Shown here: positions 23,690 through 32,285 of the stretch, piece by piece
How the letters are laid out: each line of letters opens with the position of its first letter
Numbering within the stretch: position 1 is the first letter of the stretch
Assembly: GCA_944391705.1 (NCBI GenBank)
Contig: CALXUN010000018.1
Location: 1-32,285 of the forward strand
DNA from: an uncultured Alphaproteobacteria bacterium
GTDB lineage: Bacteria > Pseudomonadota > Alphaproteobacteria > RF32 > CAG-239
DNA: 32,285 bases
Direction of reading: 5' to 3'
The notes under the pieces: generated by a model
Seen by the model: the letters and a program-made list of their open reading frames with translations, nothing else
What the model was told of the DNA's origin: nothing
The model's database searches: none
Position numbers and translations under genes: made by a program

Positions 23690-24679
23690 TTATTTTAACG
23701 CTTCAATAATTTTAGCGGCAATCTGCTCATAGGCTTTGGTGTGCGGACTTTCCGGTTCTGCCATCACAATCGGAGTACCGTTATCGGCATTTTCCCGGAT
23801 TTTAATATGCAGCGGAATTTCGCCCAGGAAAGTTTCGCCTAGTTTTCCGGCAGTTTCTTTCGCACCTTCATGGCCGAAAATGTCTGCCCGGTGGCCGCAC
23901 TTTTCACAAATATAATAGCTCATATTTTCAACGATTCCCAAAATCTTAACCCCGATTTTTTTGAACATGTTAACACCTTTGACGGCGTCAATTAAAGCAA
24001 TATCCTGCGGCGTGGAAACAATCACGATGCCGTCAAAATCAATCCGCTGCGAAAGCGTAATCTGAATATCACCGGTGCCGGGCGGCATATCAATAACCAT
24101 AATATCAATCTCCCCCCAGTCAGTTTCGGTTAAAAGCTGTTCAATGGCACCGCAGGCTTTGGCGCCACGCCAGATAAGAGGTGTGTTGCGGTCAATCAGC
24201 GAACCGATAGACATGGCCTCAATGCCGAAATTGCGAAACGGCTCAAATAATTTTCCGTCATAGGAAACCGGCGGCGTATTTTCAAAGCCGAGCATGGTTG
24301 GCAGCGACGGACCGTAAATGTCGGCATCAAAAAGGGCAACTTTTTTTCCGAGGTTGGCAAGTGCCAAGCCTAAATTGACCGCAGTGGTCGATTTTCCGAC
24401 CCCGCCTTTGCCCGAAGCCACGCCGATGATTTTTTTAACCCCGTTAATGCGCCACTTTTCAATTTCGGGGCCAAGACCGGTATTTTGGGAAGTCTGGCTG
24501 AAAATGACCGAAACCTTTTTAATGCCGTCCAAAGCGGAAAGTTCTGCTTTAAGTTGTTCGGCAAGAGCAGCCTGTTCGGGAATGTTTTTTAAGGTAACAA
24601 TCAGCCGTCCGTTAAAATTTTTAACGCTTTCGATATTTTCGGCGGCAAAATATTTTCTGACAATGTTTTCTTCGTTCAT
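23690..24679 (-). CDS. mrp: Mrp/ApbC iron-sulfur cluster carrier ATPase
   Basis: The 329-residue protein is a P-loop Mrp/NBP35 ATPase. An N-terminal DUF59-like domain (about 1-65) precedes the deviant Walker A GKGGVGKST at 90-98, and CxxC (Cys258, Cys261 in ICEKCGH) binds the cluster at the dimer interface. It loads [4Fe-4S] clusters onto apoproteins. The ATG at 24679 has GGAAGG 7 bases upstream; an in-frame TTG two codons earlier is less likely. It is divergent from hflK, a common alphaproteobacterial arrangement. Confidence 0.95.
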   Translation of the reverse strand: MNEENIVRKYFAAENIESVKNFNGRLIVTLKNIPEQAALAEQLKAELSALDGIKKVSVIFSQTSQNTGLGPEIEKWRINGVKKIIGVASGKGGVGKSTTAVNLGLALANLGKKVALFDADIYGPSLPTMLGFENTPPVSYDGKLFEPFRNFGIEAMSIGSLIDRNTPLIWRGAKACGAIEQLLTETDWGEIDIMVIDMPPGTGDIQITLSQRIDFDGIVIVSTPQDIALIDAVKGVNMFKKIGVKILGIVENMSYYICEKCGHRADIFGHEGAKETAGKLGETFLGEIPLHIKIRENADNGTPIVMAEPESPHTKAYEQIAAKIIEALK

Positions 24680-24812
24680 CTTCAAGCCTTCCGGTGTGGA
24701 TATTCTTGTTTGCGTAATTGTTTTTAAGATACATTTATATTATTTTATCAGAAGATGTAAATGCCTTTGTTATATATGCAAGGATAATTCAACTTTTTTT
24801 AAGGAAAAAAAT

Positions 24813-25877
24813 ATGGCACAGAAAAATAATCCCTGGGAAACAGATCTTCCGCCCGAAACACCGGATGCCGGTGGTGAAGCCGTCCGCCGCGCCAAGCCGG
24901 AACCGTTGCGTATTGCAAAATTTTCCGGTGTTAAAAATGATTTTAAATTTCCGGTCAAACTGGTTGCCGGCATTTTAGTTTTGTTGTGGCTGGCTTCCGG
25001 TTTTTACCAAATTCAGCCGAGTGACCAGGGCGTTATTTTGCGTTTTGGAAAATATGTTGATACCACGAGTGCCGGTTTGCATTATCATCTGCCGTATCCG
25101 GTTGAGAAAGTCATTAAGGTAAATGTAACCAAAGAACGCAGCATAAATTTGGGCGTAACCGAAACCGCCAATATTCCGGCACAATATTATAACAGCAACC
25201 AGTCCAGCGTTGCGCTTAATTCATTTACCGAAAGCCATATGCTGACCGGCGATGAAAATATCGTCGATATTAATCTGACGGTTGTCTGGCGCATTAAGGA
25301 TGCAAAAGATTACCTGTTTAATGTCCGCAGCCCCGATGTAACGGTCCGTGTGGCGGCACAATCGGTTTTGCGCGAAATCGTCGGCCAGTCCGAAATGCAG
25401 CCGATTATCACCGGTGACCGCGGCCTGGTGGAAGAACAGACCAAAGCCGAGCTGCAAAAAGTTTTGGATGATTTTGGTGCCGGTATTGTGATTGTCCGCG
25501 TCAAATTGCAAAAGGCCGATCCGCCGAAGCAGGTTGTTGATGCGTTTAATGAGGTTCAGCGCGCCAAAGCCGATATGGAAAGGTTTAAAAACGAAGCAGA
25601 AGCCTACCGGAATGAAGTTATTCCCAAGGCCAGGGGTGAGGCGGCTAAACGCTTGCAGGAAGCAGAAGCCTATAAAGAAGCCGTTGTTAATAAAGCCAAA
25701 GGTGATGCTAAGCGTTTTACCTCGGTTTATAATGCCTATAAACAGGGAAAAAAGGTAACCTCGCAGCGTATGTATCTGGAAGCTTTGGAAGATGTTTTGG
25801 CTAAATCCGAAACGGTTGTGATTGATCCGTCGGCCAAAGGGGCAAATGTCTTACCTGTATTACCGGTCAAAAAATAA
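24813..25877 (+). CDS. hflK: HflK, SPFH-domain regulator of FtsH
   Basis: The 354-residue protein has a proline/charge-rich cytoplasmic start, a membrane segment at about 46-65 (KLVAGILVLLWLASGFY), and then the SPFH/band 7 domain (QPSDQGVILRFGKYV to about 270) and a coiled-coil rich in Ala/Glu/Lys. With HflC it forms the cage around the FtsH protease in the inner membrane. The ATG at 24813 with AAGGAA upstream is chosen; a longer open frame extends back over mrp but is antisense to it. hflC follows after 14 bases. Confidence 0.95.
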   Translation: MAQKNNPWETDLPPETPDAGGEAVRRAKPEPLRIAKFSGVKNDFKFPVKLVAGILVLLWLASGFYQIQPSDQGVILRFGKYVDTTSAGLHYHLPYPVEKVIKVNVTKERSINLGVTETANIPAQYYNSNQSSVALNSFTESHMLTGDENIVDINLTVVWRIKDAKDYLFNVRSPDVTVRVAAQSVLREIVGQSEMQPIITGDRGLVEEQTKAELQKVLDDFGAGIVIVRVKLQKADPPKQVVDAFNEVQRAKADMERFKNEAEAYRNEVIPKARGEAAKRLQEAEAYKEAVVNKAKGDAKRFTSVYNAYKQGKKVTSQRMYLEALEDVLAKSETVVIDPSAKGANVLPVLPVKK

Positions 25878-25891
25878 GGGAGAATAAGTAA

Positions 25892-26758
25892 ATGAAAAAT
25901 AATGTTAGATATTCCGTCTTGATAATCCTTGCTGTCGTCATTATGACGCTGGCGGGTTCCCTTTATGTTGTGGACCAGACCGAACAGGTTATAGTTTTGC
26001 AGTTTGGCGAGCCGGTGCGTGTGGTTAAAGAGCCGGGTTTAAAAGCAAAAATTCCTTTTATCCAGAAGGTGGTTTTTTATGACAAGCGCCTGCTTAATCT
26101 GGATCCGCCGGGGCAGGAAATCGTTTTAAACGATAAAAAGCGCTTGGATGTTGACAGCTTTACCCGTTATCAGATTGTTGACCCGCTAAAATTTTACCAG
26201 ACTGTGCGTACGGAAATAATTGCCCGCAGCCGTCTGGAAGAAATTGTTAATTCTTCGGTCAGAAATGTTTTGGGCCGGGTAACGCTGCCGGAACTTTTAT
26301 CTGAGAAGCGTTCGGAAATTATGGCCGAAATGAGCAGTCTGGTTAAAAAAGATGCGGAGCAGATAGGCGTAAATGTTGCGGAAGTCCGGATTCGCCGGGC
26401 TGATTTGCCGCTTGAGGTGCTGCAGGCAATTAATGACCGGATGAAAGCCGAACGTGAGCGCGATGCACGTGAAGCGCGCGCCGAAGGGCGGCAGGCCGCA
26501 CAGCAGATTCGTTCAACGGCAGACAAAGAAAGCACCATCATTATAACCGAAGCCGAAAAACAGGCACAGATTATCCGGGGTGAAGGAGATCGTGAAGCAA
26601 CCGAAATCTGGAACAAAGCGGCCGGAGCCGATCCGGAATTCTATGCTTTCTATCGTTCTTTGGAAGCTTATCGAAAGTCTTTGGGAAAAGAAAACAATTC
26701 GTTTATTCTTTCGCCGGAATCCGAATTTTTCAAATATTTTAACGGGACTAAAGGTTAG
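25892..26758 (+). CDS. hflC: HflC, partner of HflK
   Basis: The 288-residue protein has one N-terminal membrane segment (about 8-27), then an SPFH domain starting VVDQTEQVIVLQFGEPV, and a long Ala/Arg/Glu-rich coiled coil at about 180-235. It pairs with HflK to modulate FtsH. AGAATAAGTAA before the ATG gives only a moderate ribosome binding site. It ends 2 bases before the protease gene. Confidence 0.96.
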   Translation: MKNNVRYSVLIILAVVIMTLAGSLYVVDQTEQVIVLQFGEPVRVVKEPGLKAKIPFIQKVVFYDKRLLNLDPPGQEIVLNDKKRLDVDSFTRYQIVDPLKFYQTVRTEIIARSRLEEIVNSSVRNVLGRVTLPELLSEKRSEIMAEMSSLVKKDAEQIGVNVAEVRIRRADLPLEVLQAINDRMKAERERDAREARAEGRQAAQQIRSTADKESTIIITEAEKQAQIIRGEGDREATEIWNKAAGADPEFYAFYRSLEAYRKSLGKENNSFILSPESEFFKYFNGTKG

Positions 26759-26760
26759 TT

Positions 26761-28080
26761 ATGTCTTTTAGAAATTTTCTTGCCGCCGGTTTGGCTGTTT
26801 TAAGCAATGCCTTTCCGGCTTTTGCCCAAAATTCCTTTGCACCGCTGGTTGAGCGGGTGATACCTTCTGTGGTTAATATTTCAACTGAACTGGAAAAGAC
26901 GGTCGATTCGCCGGGAGTGGCAAATGATTTGTTGTTTTCGGCAGACGGACGTGCTGCATTGGGTTCGGGTTTTATTATCAGTGAAGACGGTTATATTGCA
27001 ACCAATTATCATGTGATTGAAAAAGCAAGTAAAATTTCGGTTGTAACGGCAAACGGTGCTGTTTATGAAGCCGTTTTGACCGGTAGTGATACCAAAACCG
27101 ACATTGCCCTGGTTAAAATAGATACCAAAGAGAAACTGCAGCCGGTTGAGTTTGGGGATTCGGACAATATCCGCGTCGGCGACTGGATTTTGGCAGTCGG
27201 CAATCCGTTTGGATTGGGAAGCAGCGTTACGGCCGGGATTGTTTCTGCCAAGTCGCGGAATATAGAAGAGGGGCCCTATGATGACTATATCCAGACAGAC
27301 GCTTCCATTAACCAGGGAAATTCCGGCGGTCCGATGTTTGATATGGAAGGGAAAGTTGTCGGCATCAATACGGTTATATTTTCCAAAACAGGCAACAGTA
27401 CCGGTGTCGGTTTTGCCCTGCCTTCCAATCAGGCGGCATGGGTTATCGGGCAGCTGCGTGAAAAAGGTGAGGTCAAACGGCGCTGGCTGGGGCTGGAAAT
27501 CAAACCGGCCAAACTGGAAGACGGCCGGCAGGGGCTAAGCATAACGGCGGTAAAAGACAGTACTCTGGCACAAAAAAACAATTTACAGGCCGGTGACGTT
27601 ATTTTAAGTTATGACGGAATTACGGCAGCCTCAGGTAAAGACTTTTCTCTATATACATCAAAACTTCCGGCCGGACGGGATATCAGGCTTCAAATCTGGC
27701 GCGGTGGCGAAATTTTTAATTTGGATGTAAAGACAGTGCCGCTGCCGGAAAGTGATGTGCCGGACACAAAACAACCGGCAGAAGAAAATATTGAGCCTGA
27801 AAACAAATCCCTTCCGGGAACTTATTATGCCGGTTTGGGGCTGCGTTTGGATAATTTTCAGGTTGTTGACGTCGATATTAAAAGCGAAGCATCGCAAAAA
27901 GGGGTTAAAACCGGCGATGTGTTGCAAAAAGTTAACCATGCGCCGATATTCGTGATGGAAGAATTGAGCCGGCAAATTGAGGAGGCAGCTTTAAGCGGTG
28001 AACCGCTGCGGCTTGATTTTGCAAGCCCGGACGGTGAGGAATATTTTGTTGAATTGTTTGTTGCAAAAAAACAGGAATAA
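26761..28080 (+). CDS. degP: DegP/HtrA-family periplasmic serine protease
   Basis: The 439-residue protein has a signal peptide (1 to about 22, ending AFA) and an S1C protease domain with triad His84 (NYHVIEKA), Asp114 (TKTDIALVKI) and Ser188 (GNSGGP). Two PDZ domains follow: about 240-325 (LGLEIKPAKL start) and about 350-435. This is the DegP/DegQ/MucD layout for periplasmic protein quality control. The DUF2065 gene often found between hflC and degP in proteobacteria is absent. It is coupled to hflC and followed by holC after 5 bases. DegP versus DegQ naming is not decided. Confidence 0.93.
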   Translation: MSFRNFLAAGLAVLSNAFPAFAQNSFAPLVERVIPSVVNISTELEKTVDSPGVANDLLFSADGRAALGSGFIISEDGYIATNYHVIEKASKISVVTANGAVYEAVLTGSDTKTDIALVKIDTKEKLQPVEFGDSDNIRVGDWILAVGNPFGLGSSVTAGIVSAKSRNIEEGPYDDYIQTDASINQGNSGGPMFDMEGKVVGINTVIFSKTGNSTGVGFALPSNQAAWVIGQLREKGEVKRRWLGLEIKPAKLEDGRQGLSITAVKDSTLAQKNNLQAGDVILSYDGITAASGKDFSLYTSKLPAGRDIRLQIWRGGEIFNLDVKTVPLPESDVPDTKQPAEENIEPENKSLPGTYYAGLGLRLDNFQVVDVDIKSEASQKGVKTGDVLQKVNHAPIFVMEELSRQIEEAALSGEPLRLDFASPDGEEYFVELFVAKKQE

Positions 28081-28085
28081 CAGAT

Positions 28086-28535
28086 ATGAGCCGGATAGAT
28101 TTTTACCATTTGCAAAAGCAGAATTTGGAGGCTGTTCTCCCGAAGTTGTTGGAAAAAGCATATGCGTCCGGCAAGAAAATCAAGGTAAAAGTTGGCAACG
28201 AACTCCGGGTAGAGTTTTTAAATGCACTTTTGTGGACATATAATGATGAAAGCTTTTTGCCGCACGGCAGCAAAAAAGACGGCAGCGGAGAACTGCAGCC
28301 GATATGGTTTTCTGCCGATGATGATAATCCGAACGGGGCGGAAATGCTGTTTTTAACAGATGGTGCGCAGCCGCCGGATGATATCGGGAATTTTGAACGT
28401 GTCTTTAACGTTTTTGACGGCAACAATGCCGAAGCGGTTGATGCAGCGCGAAATTTATGGCGCCGGCTTAAAGCCGGGGGCGGTGAGCTTCACTACTGGC
28501 AGCAGGATGCCTCCGGTCGTTGGACGGAAAAATAA
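28086..28535 (+). CDS. holC: DNA polymerase III chi subunit
   Basis: The 149-residue protein matches HolC: DFYHLQKQNLEAVLPKLLEKAY at the start is the family opening, LLWTYNDESFLPHG the conserved centre, and the C-terminal WRRLKAGGGELHYWQQD the end typical of alphaproteobacterial chi. It links the clamp loader to single-strand binding protein. It is fifth bases downstream of degP, apparently in the same operon; its usual neighbour pepA is not here. Confidence 0.9.
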   Translation: MSRIDFYHLQKQNLEAVLPKLLEKAYASGKKIKVKVGNELRVEFLNALLWTYNDESFLPHGSKKDGSGELQPIWFSADDDNPNGAEMLFLTDGAQPPDDIGNFERVFNVFDGNNAEAVDAARNLWRRLKAGGGELHYWQQDASGRWTEK

Positions 28536-28637
28536 CCGGAAGCAAGGTTGACAACCGGGAAAAAAATCTTGCGAAAATATAAATAACATTATAGCTTAAC
28601 TTATAATTTGATAAAAAGGAACTTTAGGAGATTATTT

Positions 28638-29603
28638 ATGGCTGAAAATAAAGATATTGCCAACGCCAAACGGACAATTGACAAAGAAATAGAAGCTTTG
28701 AAATATATGGAAGCCGCACTGGATGAAAATTTAAGCAAGGCTTTGGATATGATGGAAAATTGCAAAGGCCGCATTGTTGTTACCGGTATGGGAAAATCCG
28801 GTCATGTCGGTCGCAAAATATCAGCAACTTTAGCCTCAACCGGCACACCGTCATTTTTCGTGCATCCGAGTGAAGCCAGCCACGGCGATTTGGGAATGTT
28901 GTCTACTGACGATGTTGTCATTGCTATTTCAAACAGTGGTGAAACGAAGGAACTTTCAGACATTTTGCTTTATTGCAAACGTTTCAATATTCCGCTGATT
29001 GCCATTACCAAAAATCCTAAAAGCGCCCTCGGGATAAACAGTGATTTGGTCTTAAAGCTCCCCGATGACGGCGAAGCTTGTCCTTTGGGGCTGGCACCGA
29101 CCTCTTCCACGACGGCCACAATGGTTATGGGAGATATCCTGGCCGTTGATATGATGGAACGCAAAGGCTTTTCGGAAACGGATTACAAGCAGCGTCATCC
29201 GGGTGGAAAACTGGGTGCTATTTTGCGCAAAGTTTCAGACTTAATGCACAGCGGTGAAGATATGCCGGTGGTTGATGAAGACACATCAATGCAGGAAGCT
29301 TTAATCGTGATGACCTCCAAGATGCTGGGTTGCGTTGGTGTAACGGATAAAAACGGTGATTTAATCGGCATGATAACGGATGGTGATTTAAGACGTTGGA
29401 TGTCACCGGAATTAATGACTCAAAAAGTTTCGGCGGTCATGACCAAAAATCCGAAGACAATTCGTCCGGATGCTTTGGCAATTGAAGCTTTGAAGACGAT
29501 GAATACGACCGGCCGCGGTATTACCAACCTGTTTGTGGTTGAAGGTAAAAAACCGATAGGGCTTATCCACATCCATGATTGCCTGCGGGCGGGAGTTGCT
29601 TAA
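28638..29603 (+). CDS. kdsD: Arabinose-5-phosphate isomerase (KdsD/KpsF)
   Basis: The 321-residue protein combines a SIS sugar-isomerase domain (about 35-170, TGMGKSGHVGRKISATLAST and SNSGETKE) with two CBS domains (about 205-321). It converts ribulose-5-phosphate to arabinose-5-phosphate, the first step to Kdo for lipopolysaccharide. The ATG at 28638 has AGGAG 8 bases upstream. It heads an LPS block with the LptC-LptA fusion and lptB; kdsC, often next to it in gammaproteobacteria, is not present. Confidence 0.95.
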   Translation: MAENKDIANAKRTIDKEIEALKYMEAALDENLSKALDMMENCKGRIVVTGMGKSGHVGRKISATLASTGTPSFFVHPSEASHGDLGMLSTDDVVIAISNSGETKELSDILLYCKRFNIPLIAITKNPKSALGINSDLVLKLPDDGEACPLGLAPTSSTTATMVMGDILAVDMMERKGFSETDYKQRHPGGKLGAILRKVSDLMHSGEDMPVVDEDTSMQEALIVMTSKMLGCVGVTDKNGDLIGMITDGDLRRWMSPELMTQKVSAVMTKNPKTIRPDALAIEALKTMNTTGRGITNLFVVEGKKPIGLIHIHDCLRAGVA

Positions 29604-29606
29604 AAC

Positions 29607-30782
29607 TTGGTTGATTTCCATAAAATTGACGCTTTTTTTAATGGGGAAACGGCTTTTGAAAATGAAAATCCGGTAAAATTGAGCCGTCGTGCCCGGGTTT
29701 TGCGCTGGGCAAAACTTTTGATGCCGTCGTTGGCCGCAGTTTTAATTGCACTTTTATTGCTGTTTCCTTCATTAAAAGACAACGATGTCGTAAACAGTCT
29801 GGATGTAACGCTGCCCAAGAAAGGCGAGCTTGAAAAGCTGCATATGGAACAGACGGAATTTTCCATTACTGATAAAGATAATAAAATCAGCACGTTTTTT
29901 GCCGACCAGGTTGATGAAACCAAAGCCGGATCCAAGCTGTTAAAAATTATCAATCCGGAAGGAAATATTCCGGCCGGGGATAACCGCTTTGTCAATATTG
30001 ATTCCGACATCGGCTATTATAATCAGGAAACACAGGTTATAGAACTGGAAGAAAACGTCGTTGCCGTCTATGATGAAGGAACGACGGCTGAGACGGAATA
30101 TGCCCGATATGATTTTAAAGCCAACTATGGCAACGGCAATCAACAAGTTTACGCCTATGGCGCATGGGGTAAACTTTGGGCGGAAGGTTTTAAGTATTAT
30201 CAAGAAAAAGAACTGATTGTTTTGACCGGTAAATCAAAAGTCAAAAATGAAGATAACACGCTTTGGGCGGACAAAGAAATCCGCTATTATCGGACGGAAA
30301 ACCGCTTGGAAGCGGAACAAAACGTCAAGGCGGTTAATCTTGAGAATACGATGTATGCTGATTTGATGAAAACTTTTTTTGTTGCCGGATCGCAAAAGGA
30401 AATTGAAAAAATAGAAGCCTACGGCAATGTTCGCATCATAGACGACGCTAATACAATATATGCCGATAAGATGATTGCTTTGATGCGGGCGGATAAGAAA
30501 AATACCATTGAAAAAATTGAAGCGTTTGATAACGTAAAGGTTGTTACCTCCGATGGTACAGCCAATGGTAATTACGGCCTATATTTTCCCGAAAAAAACG
30601 AGGTTGAACTGCGGCATAATGTCATCATCATACAAGACGGCAATGTTATTAAAGGTGATAAAGCCGTAACCAATTTAACCACATCGGTAAGTAAGGTTTT
30701 GGCAGATAAAACAAATAAGAAACGCGTCTCGGGCGTGATTACCGGCGCAACGGTCAAAGGTGAAAAACATGATGAAAAATAA
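29607..30782 (+). CDS. LptC-LptA fusion, LPS transport
   Basis: The 391-residue protein reads as two LPS-transport proteins in one chain. Residues 1-35 are cytoplasmic and basic, about 36-56 a membrane anchor (AKLLMPSLAAVLIALLLL), and up to about 200 an LptC-type periplasmic domain. From about 203 to 377 the sequence follows LptA/OstA: ADKEIRYYRTENRLEAEQNV, IEAYGNVRI, IEAFDNVKV, ELRHNVIIIQDGNVIKGDK and a final RVSGVI. No second signal peptide separates them. Separate LptC and LptA are each near half this size. It would tether a continuous beta-jellyroll bridge to the inner membrane. The start appears to be TTG at 29607 with a distant GGGAG; no better start precedes the anchor. It overlaps lptB. 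Confidence 0.8.
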   Translation: MVDFHKIDAFFNGETAFENENPVKLSRRARVLRWAKLLMPSLAAVLIALLLLFPSLKDNDVVNSLDVTLPKKGELEKLHMEQTEFSITDKDNKISTFFADQVDETKAGSKLLKIINPEGNIPAGDNRFVNIDSDIGYYNQETQVIELEENVVAVYDEGTTAETEYARYDFKANYGNGNQQVYAYGAWGKLWAEGFKYYQEKELIVLTGKSKVKNEDNTLWADKEIRYYRTENRLEAEQNVKAVNLENTMYADLMKTFFVAGSQKEIEKIEAYGNVRIIDDANTIYADKMIALMRADKKNTIEKIEAFDNVKVVTSDGTANGNYGLYFPEKNEVELRHNVIIIQDGNVIKGDKAVTNLTTSVSKVLADKTNKKRVSGVITGATVKGEKHDEK

Positions 30783-31509
30783 TTCAGAATCAATTTTAGA
30801 AATTTTTAACATCGGCAAAAAGTATAAAAATCGCGCGGTGTTAAAAAATGTTTCTCTACACGTCCGTCGTGGCGAGGCTGTCGGTTTGCTTGGTCCCAAC
30901 GGTGCCGGCAAAACCACCTGTTTTTATTGTGTGATCGGTTTGATTACGCCGGACTATGGTGATGTGCATATTAACGGCGAAGACATTACCAATATGCCGA
31001 TGTACCGCCGCGCTCGTATGGGGATCGGTTATTTGCCGCAGGAAGCTTCCATTTTCAGAAGTTTAAGCGTTGAAGATAACATTAAAGCGATTTTGGAAAT
31101 TGTGGAAGAAGATGAAAGCAAGCGTGAAAACACGTTGGAAGAATTGTTAAACGAGTTTTCTATTGCCCATTTAAGAAAATCTCCGGCGATTGCCTTGTCC
31201 GGCGGCGAGCGTCGCCGTTTGGAAATTGCCCGTGCGCTGGCCAGCAATCCGGATTTTATTTTGCTTGACGAACCGTTGGCCGGTATTGACCCGATTGCGG
31301 TGGGCGAGATTCGTTCTTTGGTGTCGCAGCTTAAAAATCGCGGTTTAGGCGTGTTGATTACCGACCACAATGTCCGTGAAACGTTGGATATTATTGACCG
31401 TGCTTATATTTTGCATGGCGGATCGGTTTTAATGGAAGGAACACCTAAAGAAATTGTTGCCAGCAAAGAAGTCCGCAAAGTCTATTTAGGCGATAATTTT
31501 TCCATGTAA
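30769..31509 (+). CDS. lptB: LPS export ABC transporter ATPase LptB
   Basis: The 246-residue protein is the ATPase that drives LPS extraction with LptF/LptG/LptC. Walker A GPNGAGKTT is at 42-50, the ABC signature LSGGE at 143-147, and Walker B FILLDEP at 163-169. GYLPQEASIFRSLSVEDNI is the typical LptB Q-loop region. The ATG at 30769 is favoured by AAAGG 8 bases upstream; it lies inside the end of the fusion gene (14-base overlap), so the two are translationally coupled. In most alphaproteobacteria rpoN would follow; here a pilin-like gene converges 17 bases away. Confidence 0.95.
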   Translation: MMKNNSESILEIFNIGKKYKNRAVLKNVSLHVRRGEAVGLLGPNGAGKTTCFYCVIGLITPDYGDVHINGEDITNMPMYRRARMGIGYLPQEASIFRSLSVEDNIKAILEIVEEDESKRENTLEELLNEFSIAHLRKSPAIALSGGERRRLEIARALASNPDFILLDEPLAGIDPIAVGEIRSLVSQLKNRGLGVLITDHNVRETLDIIDRAYILHGGSVLMEGTPKEIVASKEVRKVYLGDNFSM

Positions 31510-31526
31510 AATATGGAAAAGGAATT

Positions 31527-32162
31527 TTACTGCCACAAAATGTACAGTGTACATTGCTCTTCATCACAAATGTTACACAAGTTATCCAGATCATTTAAAC
31601 TCAAATTGCGCAGACATTTATTACCGTTGCCGCAATAATTATCACCGTATAAATGTCCGTGCATGGTAAGGTCTTCTGAATCTGTATAATGTTTGTATGT
31701 TTCCACCAACCATAAGTTTTGAGCGTTTTCTTTAGCGACATTAGTGATGTTGCGGCAAGTTTCAAGACCATCCGGAGATGGATAAAAAGTATAACGGATG
31801 CCGCCAAAGTCATTTTGAAAGCTTCCGTTTTGTGCATTGTTATAATAGATGGTTATACTATTGTTGAAAATATCACGCATATCGGTATTGCTGATATAAC
31901 GGATACCGTCGGGAATCAATCCCAGCTTTTTAAAAATAAGGTTGTAATATGTTGTTGTCCCTTTATTGTGTGGTAAATGGTCTTTGTATTGTAAACCATA
32001 ATTAATTAAAATATTTGCAGCTTCAGCTTGTTTGTTGAGCTTGTATTTCATCATGGCTTTGGAATAACCGGAAATGGCACCGACGCTCAAAACGCCGATA
32101 ATTGCTAAAACCCCCAACATCTCCACCATACTTCTACCGGAAGAAATTGCGTATAACGGCAC
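31527..32162 (-). CDS. Type IV pilin-like protein
   Basis: The product is a prepilin: a short leader ends in Gly before RSMVEMLGVLAIIGVLSVG, with Glu at +5 of the mature protein and a hydrophobic N-terminal helix. This is the class III signal cut by prepilin peptidase. With GTG at 32162 the leader is 9 residues (PLYAISSG after the start), and AAAAGGG lies 8 bases upstream, so I prefer this start, giving 211 residues. The same frame stays open upstream to the window edge, with a GTG at 32243, so a longer form cannot be excluded. The C-terminal part holds six cysteines. It likely belongs to a pilus or type II-like secretion pseudopilus; no assembly genes are in view. Confidence 0.8.
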   Translation of the reverse strand: MPLYAISSGRSMVEMLGVLAIIGVLSVGAISGYSKAMMKYKLNKQAEAANILINYGLQYKDHLPHNKGTTTYYNLIFKKLGLIPDGIRYISNTDMRDIFNNSITIYYNNAQNGSFQNDFGGIRYTFYPSPDGLETCRNITNVAKENAQNLWLVETYKHYTDSEDLTMHGHLYGDNYCGNGNKCLRNLSLNDLDNLCNICDEEQCTLYILWQ

Positions 32163-32285
32163 ATCTAAAGCCCTTTTACGCGAAGTCGGAAAATTCACGT
32201 ACGCCTTTTGTACGCTGGAATTTTTCTCCCCGCTAGAAAGCACTTTATCTGCACCATTCTCCGCAATTTCAGAATGTGCATGAGA

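Noticed and set aside
24318-24812. Upstream extension of the hflK frame
   Set aside because: It runs antisense through mrp; the ATG at 24813 has a ribosome binding site and matches the HflK start.
31497-31519. TTTTCCAT/ATGGAAAA dyad between lptB and the pilin gene as a terminator
   Set aside because: The stem is AT-rich and overlaps the lptB stop, and no T-run follows on either strand, so I do not call it.

Overview
The window is a 32.3 kb piece of a chromosome from an AT-leaning alphaproteobacterium. Three gene orders support this: tolC, a DUF2497/PopZ-like gene and valS; mrp (apbC) divergent from hflK, hflC and degP; and kdsD, lptC/lptA and lptB. Single proteins agree (long-form HPF, an SH3-domain protein with an LPRMVSLRS core). 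The pilin-like gene at the right edge and several genes that look like those of gut Bacteroidetes or Firmicutes (luxS, a subclass A2-like beta-lactamase, a fructokinase with an MFS porter) suggest a host-gut lineage. That placement is inference from memory of families, not a search.

Layout. 290-1312: hpf and ptsN, closed by a strong terminator. 1313-2014: non-coding stretch with dispersed-repeat sequence and tRNA-Arg(ACG) on the minus strand. 2015-4817: a small membrane protein and glycogen phosphorylase, convergent on a shared terminator. 5002-10250: tolC, a short PopZ-like gene, valS and an OmpA-type lipoprotein. 10251-10772: gene-poor, with repeats and a probable gene remnant. 10773-15733: accessory-looking block with an SH3 protein, an operon of M20 peptidase, luxS and tag, a class A beta-lactamase, an archaemetzincin-like protease and an unknown protein. 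15989-16177: tRNA-Arg(CCT) followed by a second copy of its 3' end. 16292-20791: fructokinase plus MFS transporter, small unknowns, an XRE-like protein and a lipoprotein with a repetitive tail. 20915-23606: secreted nuclease, then rplU, rpmA, obgE and rsfS. 23690-28535: mrp, hflK, hflC, a DegP-type protease and holC. 28638-31509: kdsD, an lptC-lptA fusion and lptB. 31527 to the right edge: type IV pilin-like protein.

How genes work together. kdsD makes the Kdo precursor, and the fused LptCA with LptB belong to the LPS export machine. HflK/HflC and the DegP-like protease serve envelope protein quality control. rplU, rpmA, obgE and rsfS serve the large ribosomal subunit, while hpf hibernates ribosomes. 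The fructokinase and porter form a sugar-uptake pair. The most notable observations are the single-chain LptC-LptA protein, the archaemetzincin-like protease with an insertion in its zinc motif, the luxS operon, the duplicated tRNA 3' end, and the truncated PopZ-like protein. No CRISPR array, rRNA gene, transposase or integrase was seen.
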